Counted from the stretch's first letter, positions 8,225 to 16,099 are shown. The stretch: DNA of 18,413 bases from JAKBCQ01 sp021807585 (GCA_027325115.1 DAHWFG010000285.1:1-18413); one strand, 5' to 3'. Numbers and translations are program-made. The notes: a model not told the origin generated them from the sequence alone.

Positions 8225-8782
8225 ATGAAAGCTCGATTGACGATCGCGACGTTGTGCGGAATCGTGCCGCTGTTCGGTTTGTTTTTCGGAGTGATGAGCG
8301 CGGGATCGACATTATTATGTTCGTTTCTTTATGGGTTACAGTATTTCCTGGTTATGATTTCGATTCTTGGGTCGATCGCGACGCGCGGCGAAACGAGGCT
8401 TCGATTTCTTGGATTTTTGGTGTTCGCGACGGGATATGGAATTGTCGGCTGGATGATTTTTCCGACGATCGAGCGCGGCGAATCCACGCCGTCCGCAGCG
8501 CCGATCGAACGGATGATTCAATTTTCGGCGTTAAAAATCGCTGAAAGTCGTTTCGGGCCTCTTACTGGAGGGCGAATCCCAAACGAGCCTCCCGGCGATA
8601 AAGCAGCCGAAGCGTATTGGAATTCGGTTCAATCGGCTCGGTCCCTCGTATCGATTTTTTGGGGATTCGCCGGATCATTCTTGATTATTTTCATCAAACG
8701 AAAAGCCGATGCGATTGAATCGAAAAGCGACGGATCGGGGAGTTCGAACCGAATTCGCGACGTCGGTTCTCGTGCACTATAA
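8225..8782 (+). CDS. Multi-pass membrane protein, unknown function
   Basis: This 185-residue protein has about four hydrophobic segments, near residues 5-25, 32-50, 60-82 and 140-160. A soluble loop of about 55 residues separates the third and fourth (ERGESTPSAAPIERM...), and a charged, Ser-rich tail ends the protein (IKRKADAIESKSDGSGSS). I recognise no family. The start is well fixed by GGAGG at 8211-8215, nine bases from the ATG. It is the last gene of the DUF1559 cluster and runs convergently into the minus-strand gene that ends at 8901. The 50 bases before it are AT-rich and could hold a secondary promoter, but none is clear. Confidence 0.85.
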   Translation: MKARLTIATLCGIVPLFGLFFGVMSAGSTLLCSFLYGLQYFLVMISILGSIATRGETRLRFLGFLVFATGYGIVGWMIFPTIERGESTPSAAPIERMIQFSALKIAESRFGPLTGGRIPNEPPGDKAAEAYWNSVQSARSLVSIFWGFAGSFLIIFIKRKADAIESKSDGSGSSNRIRDVGSRAL

Positions 8783-8787
8783 TAACG

Positions 8788-8816
8788 AGAAAATACAAAC
8801 GCCGGCTCGGTCGGCG
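8788..8816 (-). terminator. Terminator of the epimerase-like gene
   Basis: On the minus strand, CGCCG and CGGCG form a 5-bp stem with a 7-base loop (8800-8816), followed by a U-rich run reading TTTGTATTTT. It lies in the 118-base gap between convergent genes. The plus-strand side lacks a T run, so it mainly serves the minus-strand genes. Confidence 0.5.
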
Positions 8817-8900
8817 CCTCGCCCTCCCGTCGGACAAACGCCGATCGACGTTCTGATCGATGAATGCATGTCTAATATTTGCAACGATTTTCAAATATTC

Positions 8901-9689
8901 TCACAAAAGACTTTCCAGAAGCAATCGCATTTTGCGGACCTCGACTTCAATTTCGAAGGGGCTATCGAGGTTGTCATGAATTGCGACGGTGAGGCCGCGA
9001 TCGTAACCGAACCGCTCCAACTGGCTGACGATCTTGCCGTATTCGATTTCGCCCTGGCCGACGCGCACTTGAAACGCCCCGGGTTCGCGTCCCGTATCGC
9101 GGAAATGAACGTGCCGCACGTACGGGTAAATTTCATCGAAGCTCGCGCCGCGATGCGGACCCTGGAGGTAATGGCTGGGATCGAGCGTGAGGCCGAGCCC
9201 CGGCACGGCTTTGCATAAAGCCGCCGCGACCGCGGGATCGGCGGTGAGCGTTTTGGAGTGTGTCAACAGCGTGGGCACGAGCCCCTCGCACACCGCGATC
9301 TCGGCCAATCCGCTCAGTCGCTCGATTTCGCTTTCAATGCTCGTTCCCAAAGGCGCCGCGGGGAACGTCAACACGGCCACGGTGAGCGGCTTGGCGAGTC
9401 GACAGATCGCCTCGAATCGACGCTTCAGAACCGCTACGGGAATCTCGCCGAAATCGATCTCGATCGCCGCGGGAGTGAGGCTCGGAGCGTGGCGAATCTT
9501 ATGCAACGATGCTTCGAGGTTTTCGGCGACTTCGGACGGCCGTAGATGAGAGCCTCGCTCGGTGATCGCCAGATCGATTTTATTGAATTCGAGATCGGCG
9601 ATGCGACGAAACGCGTTATCGAGCGGTTCTTTGGAGAAACAGAGCGTACTACAAGCAACGAACACCGGCGCCTCCCTCTTTGCTTGCAT
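8901..9689 (-). CDS. Sugar phosphate isomerase/epimerase-like TIM-barrel protein
   Basis: The 262-residue protein has the layout of the xylose-isomerase-like TIM barrel family, which isomerises or epimerises sugars and inositols in the cytoplasm using a divalent metal. I see the first strand (VACSTLCFSK), the LTLDPSHY motif (D170, H173) and HVHFRDTG (H195) followed by the loop residues VGQGEIEYGKIV. Two usual metal ligands seem altered: the position where family members have L-E-N-H reads LLTH (Thr for Glu), and the final strand reads TVAIHDN, with His where Glu is normal. Activity or metal use may therefore differ. The start at 9689 lacks a good Shine-Dalgarno sequence. It lies 80 bases after the 1104-residue gene on the same strand, so the two are probably one transcript. 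Confidence 0.9.
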   Translation of the reverse strand: MQAKREAPVFVACSTLCFSKEPLDNAFRRIADLEFNKIDLAITERGSHLRPSEVAENLEASLHKIRHAPSLTPAAIEIDFGEIPVAVLKRRFEAICRLAKPLTVAVLTFPAAPLGTSIESEIERLSGLAEIAVCEGLVPTLLTHSKTLTADPAVAAALCKAVPGLGLTLDPSHYLQGPHRGASFDEIYPYVRHVHFRDTGREPGAFQVRVGQGEIEYGKIVSQLERFGYDRGLTVAIHDNLDSPFEIEVEVRKMRLLLESLL

Positions 9690-9769
9690 GGATTCTTGCG
9701 CGACCGTTCCCCTGGTCGACTCACCGACTTCCCCTCGCGGCGAGCGGCGTGCGATCGGCTCGGTGTAAG

Positions 9770-12700
9770 TTAACGCCTGCGTCGATTACTGGGTAGGTCA
9801 GACGCGTCGCCGGTGCGGATGGGAGCGGCTTCGACCTCGGCGTCGACCCAATGCGACGACGCCAGACGGGCGAATTCAGCCAGCCTGTTCTCCTGATACG
9901 CGTGCACCGCGGCGAGGATCGTCCGCCGCGCGTTCCGCCGTTCCGGAACCGCCGCGACCACCGACACGCGTTGTACTTCGCTCGATCGAATCGATTGACC
10001 GAGCCGCGCCGAGAGGAGGTCGGCGCGCGCCTTGGCGATCTTTAACGACGCCTCGGTCGCCGAGGTGGAGAGGACCGCGACTTTCAGCCCGGTCGCTTTG
10101 AAACGGGGAGACGCGACGCCGCGCGGCGGCAATTCGACGACGAATCGCTCGGCTTCGATCCGCTTGAAACCCGCGATTTCGGGCCACGACGGACCCGGTT
10201 CGACGACCGCGCCCGCGGCCGCCGAGATAGATAAAAATACACGCCCTTCATAAGGAGTATCATTCGCGAATGACAAATATGTTTGATGATTTGCTTCAAG
10301 CGCGCGGCACGCGACCCCGAAACGGAGCGGCGGAGCGGCTGGGGTTTCGAGCGGCGGGGGAATCGAGCGGATCAAGCCGGCGAAACGGCGGAGCGAATCC
10401 TCGCGTCCCGCGGCGGCCGCGAGGCCTGTGATCACCCACCTGGAATCGAGCGCGGCGATCGCGTGAGCGGTTAATTCATCGCACGTCGATCCGTCGGCGA
10501 AGGGGGCGACGAGTCGTGCCGATCGGCTCCGCTCGCGGCGTTCGAAAGTCGAGGTAAGATGGTCGATCCCGATCAAAACGCCGCGACGCGGGTACGAAGC
10601 GACCTCGGCGTCGAGCTCGGAATCAATCGACAAATCTCGGCGCAATCCTTTAGAACATACGCTCATACCACGAAGCAGGATCAAAGAACGCTCGTTTTTG
10701 GGCCATTGCGTCGGATCGAGGCCGATCGAGCGCCACGCGGATCGCGTCGACGACCCTTCGCGATCGAATTTTCGCGCCTCGATTCCGGCGGCGCCGTCGT
10801 CGGCGCCGGGCGTAACGACGGCGAAGACCGTCCCCGGCGCGGCGGCCGCGGCGGCCGCGGCGAGCTTCGCGTACAATTGACCGATCCGACGTGATCGCCA
10901 CGTCTCCCATGGGTCGCGACCGCCTCCCAGACAGAACGCCGACCGCTTGGCGAATCGATCCGCGGCGAGCGAGATCGGCGGCGGAGCTCCCGCGTCGACC
11001 GCGGATTGATCCAACGCTTCATCAAAAAAATGTTTATATGTTTCGTCATCGATACTAACTCCCGCGTCTCCCGGCAAAGTCCCCTCGGTTCCCAGCCGCA
11101 CCAGAATTCCGCCGAACCCTTTTCGACCGCGGCGCGACGCGACGAATTCGCCGACGGTGCGAATCATCTCCTTCTCAACGACCTCGCTCAGCGGCCGGCG
11201 CGCGTTCGGGAAAACCTCGCCCGCACGGTCGAGCCGAGCCGCCGAATCGCGCTTCGCCTCGGCCGAATCGACCGCCGCGGGCGCCGACGTTAAATGATCA
11301 AAATTCATTTCGATCCAATAGGTAATTTTGCGACGATCCAAAATCCGGGTCGCCACCGCGATGCGATCGGGCCGAAGAGCGTCTTCGTCGAAGCCGCGGT
11401 CGAGCGCGGTTCGATCGCCGCGTCGCGCCCCGGGGCGCGGCAACACGACGAGCGAAGCCCCGCACAACCCCGCGTAATCGGCGAGCCGGTTCGCGGTCGT
11501 AACGACGTCTTCAAGTCCCCCCTCGACGCACCCGCCGAATCGGTCCCAATCGCGGCGATCCGAGAGCCGAAGTCCCAGTGCGCGCTCGGCCGAACCGTCG
11601 GCGACCCGCGAAACCGACGCCAAGGGGGGATCGTCGATCTCTTCGAGTTCGACAGCGCCCAGCCGCACGAAGCTCGCTCCGCGATTCATCACGACGAGAA
11701 TCGGCTCGGCGATCTCGGGCCAGATGAACCACGCAAAGCCGGTCGACGCGACGACCCCTTCGGCGCCCTCGGGCCGCGCCGACGCCGAAGCCTCGAGAAT
11801 CACCCGGCCGCGATCGCCTGGAGTCGGCGGAGATAACAGCAAAACCCCCAGCGAATCGGCTCGCCCCTCTTTGATCGTCAGCTTCAACCGATGAAGCTTT
11901 CCAGGCTGTTTCACTTTAAGAGCATAAGCAACCCAGCCGCATTCGGATCCTTGAGATTCATCGATTCGTCCGGGGTCGCCGCCTCGTCCCCAAATGCCGC
12001 GTAATCGCTCGTGGCGGCGCTCGTTCGCGAAAACCCCCTCGGGGATCTCCCACGTCAGACCTTCGTCGTCGGCGGCGACGGTCTTGCCGGTAATCGACGC
12101 TCGTCGCAGCTTGCCGCGAGCGGCGCTCGCGTCAAAAAAATCGACGATTTCTCCCGCGATCGGCGCGGCGGGATCGACCGCGGCGGCGTGTGTTTCGGGT
12201 TCGTGCGGGTCGACGACGGCGAGCGTCACGCGTCGACCGACCGTCCGCGTGACGACCCCGCCGCGCCACCAACGCATCAGCCTGCCGAGTCGTTTCACCC
12301 CCTCCTGTTCACCGACGGGAGCGTCCCATGAAAGGATCATGTCAAGTCGATACGTCCCTTCGAGCGCCGGCGCGGGGATCTCGAATTCTCGGCTCGGCTG
12401 CGAACCGGCGACGTTGTTCGTCGCGATCATCCCGCGACGTTCGTCGCGCCAAACGGCCTCGCCGCCGCGAATCGGCTTCAGTTCCAGGCTCAGCCGCGCC
12501 GGGACTTCGAGAGCGAGCGTCGAAAAGAGATTGATTCCGACCTGAATTCGCGTGATCGAGCGCGGTTCGACGATCCCCGATTCGCCCACGCCCCCTTCGA
12601 CGCGAAGATTGACGGCATCCCATTCGGGGCGCGAAACCGTCACCTGAAGGGGCTCTCCCAGTTCCGAACGTCGCGGCGCGTCGAGAATCGCCAAAAGTGG

Positions 12701-13084
12701 AATCGGGATCGATCGACCACCCCCTCGCACGATCACGATGGAAGTCATCGGCGCTTCGATTCGGGCCCGGATCCGTCCTTTGCGAGCCGATCCGAGCGGG
12801 CGAATTCGCGCCGGGGGTGTCGCATTTCGCGGGGAAATCGCGCTGATATTGTCGTCGTCTGCAACGGGAATCACATCGACGATCGTCCCCGCTGAGAGTT
12901 CGATTTCGGCGCCCGTCCATTTGGGATCGTCTTCGACGGCGAAGAGCCAGTCGACATCGAGCGTGAGCGCGACATGCCGGTCGTTCCAGTCCACCCCTTC
13001 GGGATCGCGTGCGGCGCGAGCGCAAAGCCCCCAAAGAACGATGAGCGCGAGCACACCCCACGCCCTTCGATTAGCCTGTGACAT
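9770..13084 (-). CDS. Large exported protein with weak GH10-like hydrolase region
   Basis: From the ATG at 13084 the product is 1104 residues. It opens with a signal peptide (MSQANRRAWGVLALIVLWGL, ARA cleavage), so it acts outside the cytoplasm. Residues about 40-480 are beta-rich and probably form carbohydrate-binding-like sandwiches. Residues about 505-890 resemble the TIM barrel of GH10-like putative glycoside hydrolases, for example TANRLADYAGLCGASLVVLP, KITYWIEMNFD and DPWETWRSRRIGQLYAKL. I could not assign catalytic acids with confidence. A run of eight Ala (GCC/GCG codons) sits inside this region. The C-terminal part is another beta-rich stretch and ends in a basic tail (NRRRR). The start at 13084 is preferred over 13123 because the signal peptide then begins at a normal distance. 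Function is a family-level guess only. Confidence 0.88.
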   Translation of the reverse strand: MSQANRRAWGVLALIVLWGLCARAARDPEGVDWNDRHVALTLDVDWLFAVEDDPKWTGAEIELSAGTIVDVIPVADDDNISAISPRNATPPARIRPLGSARKGRIRARIEAPMTSIVIVRGGGRSIPIPLLAILDAPRRSELGEPLQVTVSRPEWDAVNLRVEGGVGESGIVEPRSITRIQVGINLFSTLALEVPARLSLELKPIRGGEAVWRDERRGMIATNNVAGSQPSREFEIPAPALEGTYRLDMILSWDAPVGEQEGVKRLGRLMRWWRGGVVTRTVGRRVTLAVVDPHEPETHAAAVDPAAPIAGEIVDFFDASAARGKLRRASITGKTVAADDEGLTWEIPEGVFANERRHERLRGIWGRGGDPGRIDESQGSECGWVAYALKVKQPGKLHRLKLTIKEGRADSLGVLLLSPPTPGDRGRVILEASASARPEGAEGVVASTGFAWFIWPEIAEPILVVMNRGASFVRLGAVELEEIDDPPLASVSRVADGSAERALGLRLSDRRDWDRFGGCVEGGLEDVVTTANRLADYAGLCGASLVVLPRPGARRGDRTALDRGFDEDALRPDRIAVATRILDRRKITYWIEMNFDHLTSAPAAVDSAEAKRDSAARLDRAGEVFPNARRPLSEVVEKEMIRTVGEFVASRRGRKGFGGILVRLGTEGTLPGDAGVSIDDETYKHFFDEALDQSAVDAGAPPPISLAADRFAKRSAFCLGGGRDPWETWRSRRIGQLYAKLAAAAAAAAPGTVFAVVTPGADDGAAGIEARKFDREGSSTRSAWRSIGLDPTQWPKNERSLILLRGMSVCSKGLRRDLSIDSELDAEVASYPRRGVLIGIDHLTSTFERRERSRSARLVAPFADGSTCDELTAHAIAALDSRWVITGLAAAAGREDSLRRFAGLIRSIPPPLETPAAPPLRFGVACRALEANHQTYLSFANDTPYEGRVFLSISAAAGAVVEPGPSWPEIAGFKRIEAERFVVELPPRGVASPRFKATGLKVAVLSTSATEASLKIAKARADLLSARLGQSIRSSEVQRVSVVAAVPERRNARRTILAAVHAYQENRLAEFARLASSHWVDAEVEAAPIRTGDASDLPSNRRRR

Positions 13085-13396
13085 GCGCTTCCGCCCGGTC
13101 CAAATCCGCCGAATTCGCGTCAAAATGATTCAATCCCCATCCCTCGGCCGCCGATACAATCCGAACCAATATTGGCCCGAATCGGTTCCAGGCTGTTGCA
13201 TCCTTGAGGAAAAATCGACAAAATCGTTTCACGAGTTCGGCGAAGCTTGCTGCTTTTATGAAGGATTCAGTCGCGGCCTCGGCATGGATCTTGCAACTCA
13301 TACTTTTCGCGCTAAAACGGATTGAAACACGGTTTCCCCCCACGGATTGACGCCAAGTTCAGCCGATAAAAGTCCCAGAACCCTGGGAGAGATAAA
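13085..13396. other. Divergent promoter region
   Basis: About 310 bases lie between the divergent 1104-residue gene and the YiiX-like gene. It contains a perfect 10-base palindrome, CCAATATTGG (13166-13175), and a hairpin just before the right-hand start codon (13373-13388). A TTGACG at 13347-13352 has no -10 partner at a normal distance. A minus-strand frame of 90 codons spans the region but shows no family features and no ribosome-binding site. Confidence 0.45.
13373..13388 (+). promoter_or_regulatory. Hairpin covering the ribosome-binding site of the YiiX-like gene
   Basis: TCCCAG (13373-13378) and CTGGGA (13383-13388) form a perfect 6-bp stem with a 4-base loop. The 3' arm shares four bases with the Shine-Dalgarno GGGAG (13385-13389), which is seven bases before the ATG at 13397. 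Folding would hide the ribosome-binding site, suggesting translational control or simply weak expression. Confidence 0.4.
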
Positions 13397-14251
13397 ATGC
13401 TTTGGACCATCGTTTTGCTGCTTTTGATCAATAAACACGACGCGCTCGAACCGACCGATTATTTGGTTCCCGCGGGCTGGAAAGGGAATCCGTGGGGTCC
13501 CGAGGCCGCCGCGGCGCGTGAATCGGGGAAGCTTCCCCGAATTGAGATGACGCCTGGAATGAAGCGGTGGGACACGTGGGGACGGAATCACCTGAAAGAC
13601 GGCGACATCGTCTTTCGGCGCGGCAAGGCGCGGATTCTGGCGGGCTATTTCCCGATGAGCCGGTTCATCGCGAACGCGAGCGACAGCCCTTTTTCTCATA
13701 CGGCGATCGTCGCGTTCGAGAAGGGGGAACCCGTCGTTTACGATACGACGAGCGGGGGAGTGCGGAGGCAACCGTTCGCGGTATGGGTGCTCGATAACGC
13801 GGGTCCGTTCGGGGTCAAACGGCTGAAGTCGAAGTACGCCAAAAAGACCGACGCGGTGTTGGCGTATTGCCGGAGCGTGTTCGAAACCCAGCCGCCGTTT
13901 GATTACGATCTCGCGGCGGGCGATTCGAGCCTGTATTGCGTGGAAATGACTGAAATGGCGTTCCGCTCGGCGGGGATCAAGCTGTCGGAGCCGATCCGGC
14001 TGGGGGATATGGATCGCGCCGCGGAGTTTCCGATCTGCATGTATTGCTTTGCGACATTTTCTCATTTAAAGCTCGAACAATCGGCGTTCTTCCCTGGGAA
14101 CGATCGAACGGGGATCTGGTCGAGCCCGAATCTGGAGACGGTTTGCCCGCCGACGGGTCCGGTGGGCTCGCCCGATCGCACGACGCTTGTCGATCCTCCC
14201 GCCGATTCGGCCGAAGTCGCCGATCAAGGACGAGTGAAGCCGAATAGCTGA
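13397..14251 (+). CDS. YiiX-like NlpC/P60 superfamily cysteine peptidase
   Basis: The 284-residue product matches the circularly permuted papain-like (YiiX/YebB) branch of the NlpC/P60 superfamily, which contains amidases and peptidases of cell-wall or lipid-linked substrates. Visible in order: a short hydrophobic N-terminus (MLWTIVLLLLI), a Gly-Asp-Ile entry strand (LKDGDIVFRRG, about 66-76), the His motif FSHTAIV (H101), VVYDTTSGGVRRQPF, and the Cys motif SLYCVEMTEMAF (C181, like YCSEL in relatives). His-before-Cys order is typical of the permuted fold. A Pro-rich tail of about 40 residues ends the protein. GGGAG seven bases before the ATG fixes the start. A long minus-strand frame (13298-14065) overlaps it but is a shadow: it shows no domain. 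The next gene seems to have its own promoter. Confidence 0.88.
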   Translation: MLWTIVLLLLINKHDALEPTDYLVPAGWKGNPWGPEAAAARESGKLPRIEMTPGMKRWDTWGRNHLKDGDIVFRRGKARILAGYFPMSRFIANASDSPFSHTAIVAFEKGEPVVYDTTSGGVRRQPFAVWVLDNAGPFGVKRLKSKYAKKTDAVLAYCRSVFETQPPFDYDLAAGDSSLYCVEMTEMAFRSAGIKLSEPIRLGDMDRAAEFPICMYCFATFSHLKLEQSAFFPGNDRTGIWSSPNLETVCPPTGPVGSPDRTTLVDPPADSAEVADQGRVKPNS

Positions 14252-14281
14252 TTGGTTGATCGGTATCAACGCGATTCTCGC

Positions 14282-14310
14282 TTGGATGAATCGACCTTAC
14301 TCGCTATAAT
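14282..14310 (+). promoter_or_regulatory. Sigma70-type promoter for the Cys-rich lipoprotein
   Basis: A consensus -10 box TATAAT lies at 14305-14310, 17 bases after a weak -35 (TTGGAT, 14282-14287). Transcription would begin near 14317, giving a leader of only about 23 bases before the ATG at 14340. It probably drives the lipoprotein and the glycosyltransferase behind it. Confidence 0.5.
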
Positions 14311-14339
14311 AACAGCGACTTGGAGTGAGGAGGTCGACG

Positions 14340-14834
14340 ATGTATGGCGGCTGGATCATCGCGATCGGCGTGGCGATCGGCGGTTGCGACGGCGGGTCGG
14401 GCTTGAACAAGGCCGCCGCGGAGTCGGCGGCCGCCGCGCCCCGGGTCGTCTCGCTTCAGGGCGAGGCGATCGAGCTCTCCAAGGCGCTCGCCGCGCTCGG
14501 GCTTCCCTCGGACGACGATCAGACGAAAAATCAGATCGTTCTCCGTACAAACGACGGCGCTTTGATCCCGCTTTTGAAGGATGAGGCGAGCCGGGCGTTG
14601 TTCCTCGACGAACGGTTGCGTGAGCGACCGATCTTGATTCATGCGCGCAAACGCGACAAGATCGCCTACCTTCAGGTTCTGACGGTACAGGTTAAGATTG
14701 AAGAGGCTTATCGCGAGCCGCAGTATTATTGCGAGGTATGTACGATCACCGTTCGTTATCCACAAGTATGTCCATGTTGTCAGGGACCGATGATTTTGAA
14801 ATACAAGCCCGAACCCGGCGATCCTTCGCGGTGA
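14340..14834 (+). CDS. Lipoprotein with Cys-rich zinc-ribbon-like C-terminus
   Basis: The 164-residue product begins with a short hydrophobic stretch ending in a lipobox (IGGC, Cys16), followed by an Ala/Gly-rich linker and a soluble domain of about 90 residues that I do not recognise. The end carries five Cys in a ribbon-like pattern, YYCEVC (131, 134) and VCPCCQGP (144, 146, 147), which suggests metal binding or disulfides. A CxxC plus CxCC metal knuckle in a lipid-anchored exported protein is unusual. Start choice: GAGGAGG (14327-14333) is six bases before the ATG at 14340, but this start gives a signal without any Lys or Arg. An in-frame GTG at 14325 would add MRRST, giving a normal basic n-region, with a poorer ribosome-binding site. 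The glycosyltransferase gene follows 59 bases later. Confidence 0.85.
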   Translation: MYGGWIIAIGVAIGGCDGGSGLNKAAAESAAAAPRVVSLQGEAIELSKALAALGLPSDDDQTKNQIVLRTNDGALIPLLKDEASRALFLDERLRERPILIHARKRDKIAYLQVLTVQVKIEEAYREPQYYCEVCTITVRYPQVCPCCQGPMILKYKPEPGDPSR

Positions 14835-14860
14835 GCGTAAGGATTTCGGCCTGATCGTGG

Positions 14861-14878
14861 CGGCGGACCGATCCGCCG
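14861..14878 (+). promoter_or_regulatory. Intercistronic hairpin abutting the glycosyltransferase RBS
   Basis: CGGCGGA (14861-14867) and TCCGCCG (14872-14878) form a perfect 7-bp GC-rich stem with a 4-base loop. The last base is also the first G of the GAGGA Shine-Dalgarno (14878-14882). There is no U run, so it is more likely to tune translation or mRNA stability than to terminate. Confidence 0.35.
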
Positions 14879-14893
14879 AGGACGATTTCCGTC

Positions 14894-16099
14894 ATGCTTG
14901 ATCGCAACATCGTGCTCGGGACGGTCGCGCTCGTCGCAGTGGCGACGACGCTCCTTTCGCTCGTTTCGATACTTTGGACGCTGCGCAAACGGCGGCACTC
15001 GGCCGAGGCCTGGAATTTCACCCCCCCGGTCACGATTCTCAAGCCGCTCAAAGGGTGCGACGAGGGGCTTGAAGAGAATCTCGCGGGATTCTTCACGCTC
15101 GATTATCCCTCGTATCAACTCATCTTCGGCGTCGCCGACCGCGACGACCCGGCGATCGCCGTCGTCGAACGGTTGATCGAACGCTTTCCCGACCGCGACG
15201 CGCGGCTTGTCGTCGGCAATCCCGTCTTCGGCCTCAACCCCAAGGTCGAAAACCTGGCGGCGATGGACCGCTATCGCAAGCACGATTATTTATTAATTAG
15301 TGATTCGAACGTACGTGTCCGCCCCACATATTTGCGCGAAACAATCGTTTATCTCAGCGATCCCTCGGTGGGACTGGTGTCGAATTTATTCGTCGGCGTC
15401 GGTGAGAATCAACTGGGGGCGATTCTCGAGAATTTGCAGTTGAACGGATTTATCTCGGGGGGGATGGCTTTGGCGTCGACGCTCGGGATCACGTGCGTCG
15501 TGGGCAAATCGATGTTGATGCCGGCGCGGGCTTTGGCGGCGATCGGCGGGTTCGCGTCGGTGCGTAATCTGCTGGCCGAGGATCAGGCGATCGGCATCAA
15601 GGTGCGGAAGGCGGGGTACGCGGTTCGTTTAAGCCGACACGTGATTGAAAACGTGAACAGAGATCGAGGCATTCGTTGGTTCCTCAATCGTCATTCACGG
15701 TGGTATAAGATTCGCCGTCGGATGGCGGCGCCGGCGTTTCTCGTCGAACCGACGGCCAATCTGACGGCGACGGGGCTCGTCTGGGCGTTCTCGGGAGATT
15801 CGGGAATCGCCTGGGGCGGAATGGCGTTTCTTTTGGGCCTGGGGATCGCCCGCGACGCGATCCAAACCAAGATCCTCCGGGGCACATTCCCCAAACCGCG
15901 GCATCTTCTCTTCAGCCCCGTCAAAGACCTCGTTCTGCTCGCCGTTTGGCTCGACGCGCTCGTTTCAAACCGGATCGAATGGCGCGGCAATCGCTTCCTC
16001 ATCGGTCGCTTCACCCGCCTAAGAAGCAGCCGAGCCACCCGCCGCGTTCGCCGCCGCGTCCGCAAAATTCGTCGCGTTCGCAAACATCATCATGAATGA
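14894..16099 (+). CDS. GT21 ceramide glucosyltransferase / HpnI-like membrane glycosyltransferase
   Basis: The 401-residue protein has the full motif set of this family: an N-terminal membrane helix (about 6-29), the entry strand PPVTILKPLKGCDEGLEENL (44-63), D1 in ADRDDP (81-86), D2 in ISDSNVRV (D137), D3 in LLAEDQAIG (D230) and the (Q/R)xxRW motif as RHSRW (266-270), followed by hydrophobic segments near 290-320 and 340-358. Relatives transfer a sugar from a nucleotide sugar to a lipid acceptor at the cytoplasmic face of the membrane: ceramide in GT21 enzymes, a hopanoid in HpnI. The sequence alone does not tell me which lipid is used. No other hopanoid or sphingolipid gene is in the window. 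The last 25 residues are strongly basic and end in HHHE, which is unusual. Start: GAGGA lies 11 bases before the ATG. Confidence 0.92.
   Translation: MLDRNIVLGTVALVAVATTLLSLVSILWTLRKRRHSAEAWNFTPPVTILKPLKGCDEGLEENLAGFFTLDYPSYQLIFGVADRDDPAIAVVERLIERFPDRDARLVVGNPVFGLNPKVENLAAMDRYRKHDYLLISDSNVRVRPTYLRETIVYLSDPSVGLVSNLFVGVGENQLGAILENLQLNGFISGGMALASTLGITCVVGKSMLMPARALAAIGGFASVRNLLAEDQAIGIKVRKAGYAVRLSRHVIENVNRDRGIRWFLNRHSRWYKIRRRMAAPAFLVEPTANLTATGLVWAFSGDSGIAWGGMAFLLGLGIARDAIQTKILRGTFPKPRHLLFSPVKDLVLLAVWLDALVSNRIEWRGNRFLIGRFTRLRSSRATRRVRRRVRKIRRVRKHHHE

Noticed and set aside
8735..8755. tRNA-like TTCGAA word
   Set aside because: No acceptor or anticodon stems around it; it lies inside a coding frame.
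8709..9218. Plus-strand open frame of 169 codons
   Set aside because: Runs antisense to the epimerase-like gene and has no family similarity that I can see.
10843..10862. GCGGCCGCGGCGGCCGCGG as a regulatory repeat
   Set aside because: It is the coding sequence of an Ala run in the 1104-residue protein, explained by alternating GCC/GCG codons.
13071..13343. Minus-strand open frame of 90 codons upstream of the 1104-residue gene
   Set aside because: No ribosome-binding site, no recognisable features, lies in the divergent promoter region and overlaps the next start.
13298..14065. Minus-strand open frame of 255 codons
   Set aside because: Overlaps the YiiX-like gene, which has family motifs and a Shine-Dalgarno sequence; the minus frame is His/Arg/Pro-rich with no domain.
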